From the NCBI RefSeq assembly GCF_030164425.1, contig NZ_JASNJD010000001.1, positions 62,001 through 126,000 on the forward strand: DNA of 64,000 nucleotides, in the 5' to 3' direction. Position numbers and translations under genes: made by a program. Below the pieces are notes generated by a model, which was not told the origin of the DNA, did not search any database, and saw nothing but the letters and a program-made list of their open reading frames with translations. Source of the DNA: Pseudodonghicola flavimaris. GTDB lineage: Bacteria > Pseudomonadota > Alphaproteobacteria > Rhodobacterales > Rhodobacteraceae. Shown here piece by piece: positions 36,768 through 45,637 of this stretch (the stretch's first letter is position 1; the number at the start of each line of letters is the position of its first letter).

Positions 36768-36826
36768 GGGGGCGCTGCCCCCCGGCCTGCGGCCGTCCCC
36801 CGGGATATTTGGGACCAGGTCGAAGC
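36768..36826 (+). repeat. Intergenic Rhodobacterales element, copy 3
   Basis: A good copy: gggggcgctgcccccc hairpin, ggcctgcggcc hairpin, then tcccccgggatatttgggaccagg. It lies between purD and the PAS-LuxR gene, so it may act as the purD terminator. Confidence 0.7.
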
Positions 36827-36916
36827 TGGCGACGGATCCCGGCCAGCGGGCGGGTGGCGTGGCGATTGCATGCGCAGCGGCACCCGGGTAGCGTGAGGGG
36901 GCAAGAGGGAGCGCAG

Positions 36917-37522
36917 ATGACCGCGTTGACCGAAGAGGTTCTGGACAGGCTCTTTGCCGGCCGCGAGCTGGCCGAACTGGCCTTTACCCATGCGCCGGTG
37001 GGCCTGGTGGTGACCGAGAGCCGGGTGATCCGCGACTGCAACCATGCCTTCGCCGCGATGTTCGGCTATTCCCGGGCGGCGCTGCGCGACAGCACCTTTG
37101 CGATTCTCTATCCGAGCCAGGAGGAATTCGCCAATATCCGCAATCGCGGGGTGCGCGATCTGCAGGAGCGCGGCCAGTACTGGGACGAGCGGGTGATGAT
37201 GCGCAAGGGCGGAGAGCTGTTCTGGTGCAGGGTGCGGGGCCATACCTTCACCCCCGACGCGCCGCTGACCCGCGCGGTCTGGAGCTTTGCCGATCTGTCC
37301 GACACCCGCCCCTATCAGCCGCTGACCCGGCGCGAGCGCGAGGTGTTTTCGCTGCTGGGCGAGGGCAAGACCAGCAAGGAGATCGCCCGGACGCTGGAGC
37401 TGAGCTATCGCACGGTGGAGGTGCATCGGGCACGGTTGCTGAAGAAATTCGGGGTCAGCAATACCGCCGGCCTGTTCCAGTCGCTGGGCGATATCGGTGG
37501 CGATCACGTGGTGAGCGGCTGA
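36917..37522 (+). CDS. PAS-domain LuxR-family transcriptional regulator
   Basis: 201 residues. Residues about 18-115 form a PAS domain (LVVTESRVIRDCNHAFAAMFGYSRAALRDS, then VMMRKGGELFWCRVRGHTF), and residues about 130-195 form a LuxR/FixJ helix-turn-helix (PLTRREREVFSLLGEGKTSKEIARTLELSYRTVEVHRARLLKKFGVSN). There is no receiver domain and no LOV cysteine motif, so it is a one-component regulator that senses something other than blue light. The target is unknown; it lies one base ahead of a GNAT gene (TGAgATG), so the two are likely one operon. Confidence 0.9.
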   Translation: MTALTEEVLDRLFAGRELAELAFTHAPVGLVVTESRVIRDCNHAFAAMFGYSRAALRDSTFAILYPSQEEFANIRNRGVRDLQERGQYWDERVMMRKGGELFWCRVRGHTFTPDAPLTRAVWSFADLSDTRPYQPLTRREREVFSLLGEGKTSKEIARTLELSYRTVEVHRARLLKKFGVSNTAGLFQSLGDIGGDHVVSG

Positions 37523-37523
37523 G

Positions 37524-38000
37524 ATGCAGGCGCCGGAGCGGCTCGGGCCGGATGCGCCGCAGCTGGCCGAGGTGCTGGCGCTGATCCGCGACAGTTTCGC
37601 CTACATGGAGGGGCGGATCGATCCGCCGAGCTCGATGCACCGGCTGACGCTGCAGGGGCTGCGCGAACAGGCGCAGACGGCGGAGATCTGGGGGCTGGGC
37701 CGGCCGGTGCGGGCCTGCGTGGTACTGACGCCGAAGCCCGAGTGTCTCTATCTCGGCAAGCTTGCGGTGGCGGCCGCTGCGCGCAGGCAGGGGCTGGCGC
37801 GGCAGCTGGTCGATCTTGCCGTAGCGCGGGCGCGGGTGCTCGGCCTGCCGGCGGTGGAGTTGCAGGTGCGGGTGGAGCTCAGGGAAAACCAGGCCGCGTT
37901 CTCGCGTCTCGGGTTCGTCGAAACCGGCCGGACCGCACATCCGGGCTATGATCGCCCGACCTCCGTCACCCTGCGCCGTCCGGTCACTCCGCGCAGCTGA
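37524..38000 (+). CDS. GNAT family N-acetyltransferase
   Basis: 158 residues. The acetyl-CoA binding motif is YLGKLAVAAAARRQGLARQLVDLA (RRQGLA), and the C-terminal strand has NQAAFSRLGFVETGRTAHPGY. The N-terminus (ALIRDSFAYMEGRIDPPSSMHRL) belongs to the ribosomal-protein/amino-acid acetyltransferase-like subgroup. It follows the PAS-LuxR gene by a single base and its 3' end overlaps the convergent FG-GAP-like gene by 17 bases. Confidence 0.88.
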   Translation: MQAPERLGPDAPQLAEVLALIRDSFAYMEGRIDPPSSMHRLTLQGLREQAQTAEIWGLGRPVRACVVLTPKPECLYLGKLAVAAAARRQGLARQLVDLAVARARVLGLPAVELQVRVELRENQAAFSRLGFVETGRTAHPGYDRPTSVTLRRPVTPRS

Positions 38001-38732
38001 GCGCTGCGGCGAAGCCCGCGGCAGAGGTGTCCGGGCCGATCACCCGGCTGTCGATCGTGCCGCCGCGCAGGCGGCTGGCGATCAGATGCTGCCAGTCGGC
38101 ATCGGCGGTGACGATCTCCGGCCCGGCGCCGCAATCGCGCAGGCCACCGGCGATGTCCTTGTCGCCGAAGCGGTGGTTGGTCAGGCCCGGAGCGGTGGCG
38201 ATCTGGGTCAGGGTGGCGTCTGCGTACCGCCAGATCCGCAGGGTGCGTGCCAGATGCGGGCGGTCGATATAGGCCAGCTCGAACCGCCCGTCGCCATCCA
38301 GATCGGCCGCGCCCAGGGGCGCCAGCCAGCGGTTCGCCTGGCCGATGTGCGGGGTGGCGGCCAGACGGGTCAGCCGGCCGTCGCGCTGCCCCCAGATCGC
38401 CAGCCGGGCACCCAGGCGGCGATGGCTCTCGACTGTGAGCAGCTCGGGCCTTCCATCGGCGTCGAGATCAACGCGCCGTGGCTGCACATCCTCGAAGACG
38501 AGTGCGCGGGGCAGGTCGTGGCGCAACCTTCGTTCCATGCCGTCGCAGAGGGCCAGGGTGACCTCCAGCGCGCCCCATTCCCAAGGATCGCCAAGCGCGC
38601 CATGCGGATAGCGATCGGTCGGCGCCAGATAGCGCGCCGCGACGATGGAGGCATCGCAGGCGCTGGCCGGGCCGGCGATCAGCCCTGCCAGCCCCAGAAG
38701 GGCCGCGGCGCCGAGACGCGCGGCCCGTCGCA

Positions 38733-38733
<1 letters not shown>
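37984..38733 (-). CDS. Secreted FG-GAP/VCBS-like repeat protein
   Basis: 249 residues with a signal peptide (LGAAALLGLAGLIAGPASA, then CDASIVAARY). The mature part carries FG-GAP/VCBS-like beta-propeller signatures with DxDGDG calcium-binding loops (DLDADGRPELLTVES, DLDGDGRFELAYIDR). Four cysteines suggest disulfides. The start at 38733 shares a base with the stop of the upstream ferredoxin gene (TGATG). Family function is not known; such proteins bind ligands in the periplasm or at the surface. Confidence 0.82.
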
Positions 38734-39227
<494 letters not shown>

Positions 39228-39270
39228 CTAGGGTGAGCGCAAAGCGACACCCTGCCGCGAAGGCCCGAGC

Positions 39271-39792
39271 ATGACGTCATTCCGCATCGTTCTGAGCGCG
39301 CTGGCCCTGGCCGGGCTGGCCGCCTGCGAGACCCCGGGCGCCGGCGCCCCCGCCGTCAGCCGCCAGAGCCAGGCAGAGGCGCCGCCGGGGGCTGCGCCTG
39401 GCACCTGCTGGGGCCGCCATGTCTCGCCTGCGGTGATCGAGACCGTCACCGAACAGGTGGTGGCGCGGCCGGAGAAACGCGATGCCGAGGGCACTCTGAT
39501 CCGGCCGGCGCTCTACCGCACCGAAACCGTGCAGAAGATCGTCCGCGAACGGGTGGAGACCTGGTTCGAGCGGCCCTGCGACGCGGTGATGACCGCCGAG
39601 TTCACCGCCAGCCTGCAGCGGGCACTGGCGGCGCGCGATCTCTATAGCGGGCCGGTCACCGGGCGGATGGATCGCGCCACCCGCACGGCGGTTCATCGCT
39701 ATCAGGCCGAACGCGGGCTCGACAGCGCCATCCTGTCGCTGGAGACGGCGCGCCGGCTTGGGTTGGTGGCGGTGGCCCGGCAGGCGCCGTAA
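39271..39792 (+). CDS. Lipoprotein with peptidoglycan-binding-like domain
   Basis: 173 residues. The N-terminus is a lipoprotein signal (LSALALAGLAAC; lipobox LAAC, Cys19). After an Ala/Pro-rich linker comes a conserved middle (CWGRHVSPAVIETVTEQVVARPEK ... TWFERPCD) and a C-terminal peptidoglycan-binding domain 1-like helical module (FTASLQRALAARDLYSGPVTGRMDRATRTAVHRYQAERGL). Probably anchored in the outer membrane and touching peptidoglycan. Confidence 0.82.
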   Translation: MTSFRIVLSALALAGLAACETPGAGAPAVSRQSQAEAPPGAAPGTCWGRHVSPAVIETVTEQVVARPEKRDAEGTLIRPALYRTETVQKIVRERVETWFERPCDAVMTAEFTASLQRALAARDLYSGPVTGRMDRATRTAVHRYQAERGLDSAILSLETARRLGLVAVARQAP

Positions 39793-39828
39793 GGGGCCAC
39801 GGGTTCGGCCTGTCTCGCCTGCGGCGGG

Positions 39829-39868
39829 TCTTTTCCCGGCTGAAAATATCCCCGCCGGAGGGCTCCCG
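39829..39868 (-). repeat. Intergenic element, copy 4, reverse orientation
   Basis: Contains ggctgaaaatatccccgccggaggg, the reverse complement of the CCCCGGGATATTTTC core, between the lipoprotein and the YfcG-like gene. Confidence 0.55.
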
Positions 39869-39889
39869 CAGCCGACGCGGCGCCGCGCG

Positions 39890-40591
39890 TCAGCGTTTGA
39901 AGAGCAGCGACTGAGCCGCCTTGTTGTCCTGGATGTTGCCGCGTTTCTCAGCCGCCAGGGCGCGGCCGCGCTGCACCGCAGGGCGGGCACCGACGGTTTC
40001 GATCCAGCGGGCGAAATGCGGCTTGTCGTCGATCCGCTGCTCCTGCCGTTTCCACAGATGCGCCCAGGGCCAGATCGCCATATCGGCGATGGAATAGAAA
40101 TCGCCGGCGACAAAGGCGCTCTCGGCCAGGCGTCGGTCCAGTACGCCATAGAGCCGGGCGACCTCGGCGCGGTAGCGGTCCTTGGCATAGGGCAGATCCT
40201 GCGGCGGATCCATCGCCGGGGCATATTGCAGGAAATGATGCGCCTGTCCGGCCATCGGCCCGACCCCGCCCATCTGCCACATCAGCCATTGATCGACGGC
40301 GATCCGGTCCCGCTCCGTGCTGCCGTAGAAGCATCCGGTCTTGCGGGCGAGATATTGCAGGATGGCGCCGGATTCGAAGATCGCCACCGGCGCCCCGTCC
40401 GGGCCCTCCGGATCGACGATCGCCGGCATCCGTTTGTTCGGTGCGATCTTCAGGAAATCCGGGTCGAACTGGGCGCCGGCGGTGATATCCACCAGATGCA
40501 GATCATAGGGCAGGCCCATCTCCTCCAACGCGATGGAGATTTTCCAGCCGTTGGGGGTGGGCCAGTAGTACAGGTCGATCGCTGCGGTCAT
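39890..40591 (-). CDS. Glutathione-dependent disulfide-bond oxidoreductase (YfcG/YghU-like GST)
   Basis: 233 residues of the Ure2p-like GST class. The sequence opens IDLYYWPTPNGWKISIALEEMGLPYDLHLVDI, which is close to E. coli YfcG and YghU, with NKRMPAIVDPEGPDG and ESGAILQYLARKTG forming the glutathione site. The C-terminal domain includes VDQWLMWQMGGVGPMAGQAHHFLQYAP, the motif of the disulfide-reductase subclass. Confidence 0.93.
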   Translation of the reverse strand: MTAAIDLYYWPTPNGWKISIALEEMGLPYDLHLVDITAGAQFDPDFLKIAPNKRMPAIVDPEGPDGAPVAIFESGAILQYLARKTGCFYGSTERDRIAVDQWLMWQMGGVGPMAGQAHHFLQYAPAMDPPQDLPYAKDRYRAEVARLYGVLDRRLAESAFVAGDFYSIADMAIWPWAHLWKRQEQRIDDKPHFARWIETVGARPAVQRGRALAAEKRGNIQDNKAAQSLLFKR

Positions 40592-40612
40592 CTCATCCTC
40601 CCTTTCGGGGGA

Positions 40613-41548
40613 TCATGACGCTTTCTGAACGAAGGGCAAGGCCAGCGGCAGCTGCGGCGGTGCCACCAGCCGCGACCAGCGCCGGGCCGGCTGCTCCGGC
40701 ATGCCGCGCTGCAGGGTGCTCAGCGGCAGGCTGGCGGGGCGGCGCATCAGCTCCTTGTAGAACTGCAGCGCGCCGGGGCGGGTGTAGCTCGACCAGTGGC
40801 AGATGCGGCGCGCCGGATCGGCGATGGCGGCGCCCAGCCTGTCGAGATGCGCCAGGGTTCCGGCGCAATCGAGCTGCAGCGTCAGCGCATTCGGCGCCGC
40901 GATCCCGTGGCCGATGGCGCGGTCGCCGGGCGCGGGGGCCGCGATCAGCCGTTCGAACAGGAAATCGAAGGGATCGTTTTCGCGGCTGGTGACGTTGAAG
41001 AACTCTGCAGCGCGGCCGGCCTCGGTGGCCAGCGCCTGTTCGGCGCGGCTGCGGAAGGCCGCTCCGCTGAGCGAGATCAGCCGCCCTACGGCACCCCGGG
41101 GCAGGTGGTGCAGCGCCTCCAGCGCCACTTCGGTGCCGAGCGAGTGGGCGATGACATGCACCGGCCGGTCGGGGCGCTGCGCCCGCAGTTGCGCGATGAC
41201 ACGGGCCAGCGCCTGCCCGGCCTCGACCGCGCGGGCCTGCGCCCGCCACAGCGCGCCGCGCGCCTGCCAGCCGAAGGCCACCGCAATGCCTTCGTCGCGG
41301 TGGCCGGTGCCGAAGCCCAGCTGGCGCGGCCAGGAGGGCGAGCGCCAGGGCAGATCGTCGGGATGCAGCGCCAGGATATGGCGATGCGGGCAATGGCGGG
41401 GATGGCCGGGCAGATATTTGAAGCCGTGGATCATCACCATCGCGGGTCCGTCGCCGCGATCGGCGCGGGCCAGCGCGCGCGCCACCGGCAGCGGGCTGTT
41501 GTGCAGCACCGGATCGTTCCCGACTGCGTTGATCCTGACGAGTGCCAT
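40613..41548 (-). CDS. Alpha/beta hydrolase (DUF900-like), substrate unknown
   Basis: 311 residues. The nucleophile elbow is A-H-S-L-G-T-E in the VHVIAHSLGTEVALEAL segment; a Gly-rich oxyanion segment (MVMIHGFKYLPGHP) lies before it, and a conserved His is seen in CHWSSYTRPG. The pattern resembles the DUF900 and serine-esterase-like families. It has no signal peptide. It is separated by 21 bases from the YfcG-like gene on the same strand. Confidence 0.8.
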   Translation of the reverse strand: MALVRINAVGNDPVLHNSPLPVARALARADRGDGPAMVMIHGFKYLPGHPRHCPHRHILALHPDDLPWRSPSWPRQLGFGTGHRDEGIAVAFGWQARGALWRAQARAVEAGQALARVIAQLRAQRPDRPVHVIAHSLGTEVALEALHHLPRGAVGRLISLSGAAFRSRAEQALATEAGRAAEFFNVTSRENDPFDFLFERLIAAPAPGDRAIGHGIAAPNALTLQLDCAGTLAHLDRLGAAIADPARRICHWSSYTRPGALQFYKELMRRPASLPLSTLQRGMPEQPARRWSRLVAPPQLPLALPFVQKAS

Positions 41549-41697
41549 GGCCCAGATCCCATGCCTGATACGGTCCCTGACGCTATGGACCGGGGCTGTG
41601 ACGGCGGCGTGACGGTTGGATTACAGCTTCGTGAAGGGCGGCCGCCGGGGCTTGACTGGACGGTCAACGCGGCGTAAGGCCTGCGTCACATCATCAC

Positions 41698-41750
41698 CGT
41701 GGCGATTTGTTACCGGATTGCGGGCCACGTTAAACAATGCCGCTAAAAGG
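41698..41750 (+). promoter_or_regulatory. SAM-II riboswitch
   Basis: The aptamer reads GTGGCGATTTGTTACCGG, ATTGCGGGCCACGTTAAACA, then GCCGCTAAAAGG. P1 pairs CGTGGC with GCCACG, and the ATTGC, GTTAAACAA and CGCTAAAAGG segments are the conserved SAM-II core. It senses S-adenosylmethionine in front of methionine-pathway genes in alphaproteobacteria. A possible promoter (TTGACT at 41652, TAAGGC at 41675) lies upstream. A SAM-II aptamer turns gene expression off when bound. Confidence 0.95.
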
Positions 41751-41796
41751 TCAGGATGAAAGACCCCTTTCGCTTGGCCGCGATCGGGGTTTTTTT
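41749..41796 (+). terminator. SAM-II expression platform: intrinsic terminator with a competing antiterminator
   Basis: The terminator stem is CCCC-TT-TCGC / GCGA-TC-GGGG (41764-41789) with a 6-base loop, followed by seven T residues. The 3' end of the aptamer (AAAGG with TC) can instead pair with GA and CCTTT at 41762-41770, which would break the terminator stem. SAM binding to the aptamer would hold AAAAGG, prevent that pairing and allow termination. Confidence 0.85.
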
Positions 41797-41833
41797 GTGC
41801 CCTTCAGGAACGGACGGGCGGGAGATAGGGAAC

Positions 41834-43021
41834 ATGAGCGAGAGCTGGAAATCACGCACGGCGGCGGTCCATGGCGGCATCCGTCGCAGCCAGTATGGCG
41901 AAATGAGCGAAGCGATCTTTCTGACGCAGGGCTTTGTCTATGAGACGGCAGAGGCGGCAGAGGCGCGGTTTATCGAATTGGGCGAGGATGAATTCATCTA
42001 TGCCCGGTATGGCAACCCGACCGTGCGGATGTTCGAAGAGCGCATCGCCGGGCTCGAGGGGGCGGAAGACGCATTCGCCACCGCATCGGGCATGGCGGCG
42101 GTCTCGGGCGCGCTGACGGCGCTGTTGAAGGCCGGCGATCATGTGGTCTCCGCCCGGGCGCTGTTCGGCTCCTGTCTTTACATCCTCGAAGAGGTCCTGG
42201 GCCGCTACGGGGTCGAGGTGACCTTTGTCGACGGCACCGATCTGGATCAGTGGCGGGCCGCCATCCGCCCCGACACCAGGCTGGTGTTCTTCGAATCCGT
42301 GTCGAACCCGACGCTGGAGGTCACCGACCTGCGGGCGGTGGCCGACCTGGCCCATGCCGCCGGCGCGCTGGTGGTGGTCGACAACGTCTTTGCCACGCCG
42401 GTGTTTTCCGACGCCATCGGGCAGGGCGCCGATCTGGTGGTCTATTCGGCCACCAAGCATATCGACGGGCAGGGCCGCACGCTGGGCGGGGTGATCCTGG
42501 GCAGCAAGGAGCTGATCCGCAAGCGCATCGAACCCTATATGAAACACACCGGTGCGGCGATGAGCCCGTTCACCGCCTGGGTGTTGCTGAAGGGGCTGGA
42601 GACGCTGGATCTGCGGGTGCGGGCGCAGGCGGCCAATGCGGCTGCCGTGGCCGGGGCGGTCGAAGGCCATCCGGCGCTGGCCCGGGTGCTCTATCCCGGG
42701 CTCGACAGCCATCCGCAGCACGATCTGGCGATGGCGCAGATGGGCGGCTCTGGCGGCACCATGGTGGCGATCGATCTGAAGGGCGGCCAGGAGGCGGCGT
42801 TCCGGTTCCTGAACGCGCTGAAGATCGCGCTGATCTCCAACAACCTGGGCGACGCCAAAACCATCGTCACCCATCCCGCCACCACCACCCATCAGCGGTT
42901 GAGCGACGAGCAGAAGGCGACGCTGGGCATCACCCCGGGGCTGGTGCGGGTATCGCTGGGGATCGAGGACGGCGAGGATCTGGTTGCCGACCTGCTGCAG
43001 GCGCTGGACGCGGCGGTTTGA
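41834..43021 (+). CDS. metZ: O-succinylhomoserine sulfhydrylase
   Basis: PLP enzyme of the Cys/Met-metabolism family that makes homocysteine from O-succinylhomoserine and sulfide. 395 residues; Lys208 in YSATKHIDGQGR binds PLP; TASGMAAVSGAL, YGNPTVRMFEERIA and VVVDNVFATP are family segments. The sulfhydrylase (MetZ) call rather than cystathionine gamma-synthase follows from GYGNPT-like, HIDGQGRTLGG and the QGF-YET start. It is behind a SAM-II riboswitch and terminator. A hairpin (43064-43099) follows the gene. Confidence 0.95.
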   Translation: MSESWKSRTAAVHGGIRRSQYGEMSEAIFLTQGFVYETAEAAEARFIELGEDEFIYARYGNPTVRMFEERIAGLEGAEDAFATASGMAAVSGALTALLKAGDHVVSARALFGSCLYILEEVLGRYGVEVTFVDGTDLDQWRAAIRPDTRLVFFESVSNPTLEVTDLRAVADLAHAAGALVVVDNVFATPVFSDAIGQGADLVVYSATKHIDGQGRTLGGVILGSKELIRKRIEPYMKHTGAAMSPFTAWVLLKGLETLDLRVRAQAANAAAVAGAVEGHPALARVLYPGLDSHPQHDLAMAQMGGSGGTMVAIDLKGGQEAAFRFLNALKIALISNNLGDAKTIVTHPATTTHQRLSDEQKATLGITPGLVRVSLGIEDGEDLVADLLQALDAAV

Positions 43022-43063
43022 CCCGGCGGGCCGGAAAAGATATCCGGCACCTGTAACTTTGAT

Positions 43064-43099
43064 GCGCGGGCGGATAGAATTTGAAATCCCCGCCCGCGT
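43064..43099 (+). terminator. Hairpin after metZ
   Basis: GCGGGC-GGAT ... ATCC-CC-GCCCGC stem with a 10-base AT-rich loop, 45 bases after the metZ stop, without a U-tract. It could be a weak terminator before folE2. Confidence 0.45.
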
Positions 43100-43149
43100 G
43101 CTTAGGATTGACGGGCAGATCATGACGATCGGCAGCAAAGGGACCGGCG

Positions 43150-44253
43150 ATGAATTTACATATGTCCAAGCTGGATCACGCCCCTGACCGCGATGAGGCC
43201 AGCGCCGCGCTGGAGGTTCTGCGCGCCTGGGCGAAGACGGCGACCCCGACCGAGGTCGCCCAGCTCGATCCGGCCATCGCGCGCCTGCTCCCCGATCACG
43301 CGCTGTCAAATTATCCCGATTTGTCGCGGGTTTACCCTGAGAACTTCACGGTGGATGAGGCCTATAAGGCGTCGCTGCCCGATCTGCAGAACGGGCCGTC
43401 CAGCCTGATCCGCGGGGCCAAACAGCAGATTCAGCATGTCGGGATCTCCAACTTCCGCCTGCCGATCCGGTTTCATACCCGCGACGACGGTGATCTGACG
43501 CTGGAGACCAGCGTGACCGGCACCGTCAGCCTAGAGGCCGACAAGAAGGGCATCAACATGTCCCGGATCATGCGGTCGTTCTATGCCCATGCGGAGCGGA
43601 CCTTCAGCTTCGAGGTGATGGAAGCCGCGCTGGATGACTACAAGGCCGATCTGGAGAGCTTCGACGCCCGCATCCAGATGCGCTTTTCCTTCCCGGCGCG
43701 GGTCGCCAGCCTGCGGTCCGGCCTGTCTGGATATCAGTATTACGACATCGCGCTGGAACTGGTGGAGACGGCCGGGGTGCGCAAGAAGATCATGCACCTC
43801 GATTACGTCTACTCCTCGACCTGCCCCTGCTCGCTGGAACTGAGCGAACACGCCCGGTCGCAGCGTGGCCAGCTGGCAACCCCGCATTCGCAGCGATCGG
43901 TGGCGCGGATTTCGGTGGCGCAGGACTGCGAGTCCGATTGCCTGTGGTTCGAGGATCTGATCGAGGCCTGCCGCCGCGCCGTACCGACCGAGACCCAGGT
44001 GATGGTCAAGCGCGAGGACGAACAGGCCTTTGCCGAGCTGAACGCCGCCAACCCGATCTTTGTCGAGGATGCGGTGCGGCTGTTCTGTGCCGAATTGCAG
44101 GCCGATCAGCGGATCGGCGATTTCCGCGTGGTCGCCAGCCATCAGGAAAGCCTGCACAGTCACGATGCGGTCAGCATGCTGATAGAGGGTGAGACTTTCG
44201 CCGCCGAAAGCCTTGATCCGCAACTGTTTTCCACTCTGATCCATCGCGGCTGA
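43150..44253 (+). CDS. folE2: GTP cyclohydrolase FolE2 (type IB)
   Basis: Zinc-flexible alternative to FolE, making dihydroneopterin triphosphate for folate or queuosine. 367 residues, with the STCPCSLELSEHAR catalytic motif, QHVGISNFRLPIRF, VTLEADKKGINMSR-like (VSLEADKKGINMSR) and the tail motif SHQESLHSHDAVSMLIEGE. The first 45 residues (HAPDRDEASAALEVLRAW) are a helical extension. The gene lies 128 bases after metZ. ATG at 43162 is an alternative start. Confidence 0.95.
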   Translation: MNLHMSKLDHAPDRDEASAALEVLRAWAKTATPTEVAQLDPAIARLLPDHALSNYPDLSRVYPENFTVDEAYKASLPDLQNGPSSLIRGAKQQIQHVGISNFRLPIRFHTRDDGDLTLETSVTGTVSLEADKKGINMSRIMRSFYAHAERTFSFEVMEAALDDYKADLESFDARIQMRFSFPARVASLRSGLSGYQYYDIALELVETAGVRKKIMHLDYVYSSTCPCSLELSEHARSQRGQLATPHSQRSVARISVAQDCESDCLWFEDLIEACRRAVPTETQVMVKREDEQAFAELNAANPIFVEDAVRLFCAELQADQRIGDFRVVASHQESLHSHDAVSMLIEGETFAAESLDPQLFSTLIHRG

Positions 44254-44403
44254 CGGGCTGCCGCCGTTGCGATGCATCGGCGGGAAACCGGTCATTTGCC
44301 GCAGTGCAGCATTTTTTGCTGCGCCTGCTTGGGAAATCGGCTAGACTCGGATGAACCACGCCTGCGCCTCCTCCCGCGGGCTAGGAACCGGAGCCGAGCC
44401 ACG

Positions 44404-44817
44404 ATGCAATCTGCCATCGACTGTGCCAGTGACATGACCCGCCTGTGGTGGCGCGTCGCGGTCCTGGTCGAAGATGCGAACTACGTCGTCGCCATGCGGT
44501 TGATGGGATTCTCCGGAATCTGGTCTGTGCCACAGGGCGAATCCCATGATATGATTCAAGAGAAAGTGCCTGCCTTTACCGAAGGGATTGTCGCCGGCAC
44601 GCTGACAGCCTGGGCCGGCCGCTGGCCGGACCAGGTGATGCTTGCCGCGGTGGAGCCGATTTCGGCGCGCGCGCGGGCCAATCGAAGCCGGCTGGCGCGG
44701 CTGGGGCCGCGGCTGCTGGCGCTTGAGGTTCTCGATATCTTCGAGACCTTCGAAGTGACATCTGAATCCGACCCTTGGAACGACCTGCAATCCCAGAACG
44801 GAGCGACAGTATCATGA
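44404..44817 (+). CDS. Small helical protein (phasin-like?), coupled to the next gene
   Basis: 137 residues, nearly all helical, without a signal peptide. The middle (DANYVVAMRLMGFSGIWSVPQGESHDMIQEKVPAFTEGIVAGTLTAWAGRWPDQVMLAAVEPI) is reminiscent of short proteins next to phasins and PHA-related genes in Rhodobacterales, but I cannot name the family. Its TGA overlaps the ATG of the next gene (ATGA), so the two work together. There is no phaC or phaR gene in the window. Confidence 0.6.
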   Translation: MQSAIDCASDMTRLWWRVAVLVEDANYVVAMRLMGFSGIWSVPQGESHDMIQEKVPAFTEGIVAGTLTAWAGRWPDQVMLAAVEPISARARANRSRLARLGPRLLALEVLDIFETFEVTSESDPWNDLQSQNGATVS

Positions 44818-45542
44818 CCCCGAAACCCATTCCGCTTCAGGTCCACGCCGCCGCCTGCCGGATGGCGGGCCTGGCGATCAGCAACCAGATGCGCCTGATG
44901 CAGACCATGACCCGGTCGGCGCTGCAGATCCCGGCGCTGCAGGCGCGGGTGTTCGAAGCGGCGACGGCGCTGGCGCCGGAGATCCCCAGCGCGGTCTTCC
45001 CGGGCAGCCTGCCGGTGCAGAGCTGGTTCAAGCCGATGGCTCCGAAAGCCGCCGCCGCGCCCGTAACGACCGCGGCGCCGATGCCGGCTGAGAAACCGGC
45101 CCCGACGCCTGCTGCCGCTCCGGCGCCGAAGCCCGCAGCGGCTCCGGCCGCGAAACCCACTGCCACAGCGGCGCCGACGCCGGTGGCTGAGAAACCCGCA
45201 GCGCCGAAGCCCGCCGCACCGAAACCGGCTGCCGCCAAGCCCGCGACCGCGGCCAAGGCGGCGACGGCCACGACGCCCAAGGCAGAGGCGGCCACGGCCA
45301 AACCTGCCGCCGCCAAGCCCGTGGCCCCCAAGACACCGGCCCCCAAGACACCGGCACGCAAGCCGGCCGCGCGGCGCAGTGCCGCGGCGAAACCGGCGGC
45401 TGCCAAACCGGCCGCCCCGAAACCGGCCGCCGCGACCCCGGCGCCCACGCCGCAGGCGGCGGCGACCACGGCGAAACCTGCGCCGCGTCGTCGCACCCGC
45501 ACGCCGGCCAAACCGCCGGAACTGCCCGAGTCCAAGGACTGA
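44814..45542 (+). CDS. Protein with phasin-like N-terminus and a histone H1-like Ala/Lys/Pro tail
   Basis: 242 residues. Residues 1-75 form a helical domain (VHAAACRMAGLAISNQMRLMQTMTRSALQ) of the phasin-like type. From about 80 to the end the sequence is a repetitive Ala-Pro-Lys run (AAPKPAAPKPAAAKPA units) ending PRRRTRTPAKPPEL, very basic and disordered, like histone H1 tails or PhaF-type phasins that bind DNA. It may link polyhydroxyalkanoate granules or another structure to the nucleoid. Inferred only from composition. Overlaps the upstream gene (ATGA). Confidence 0.6.
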   Translation: MTPKPIPLQVHAAACRMAGLAISNQMRLMQTMTRSALQIPALQARVFEAATALAPEIPSAVFPGSLPVQSWFKPMAPKAAAAPVTTAAPMPAEKPAPTPAAAPAPKPAAAPAAKPTATAAPTPVAEKPAAPKPAAPKPAAAKPATAAKAATATTPKAEAATAKPAAAKPVAPKTPAPKTPARKPAARRSAAAKPAAAKPAAPKPAAATPAPTPQAAATTAKPAPRRRTRTPAKPPELPESKD

Positions 45543-45637
45543 CATGCTGCGGCCCTGAGGCCCCGGTTTGCTGACGCGGATCATTGTGGTCCGCGTCACG
45601 CTTGACAGCCCGCAGCGGCCACGCCAAGCCTGCGCGC

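Noticed and set aside
45040-45530. Short repeats in the Ala-Pro-Lys stretch, considered as a CRISPR-like or tandem DNA array
   Set aside because: The repeats vary in length and are explained by amino-acid repetition within an open gene.
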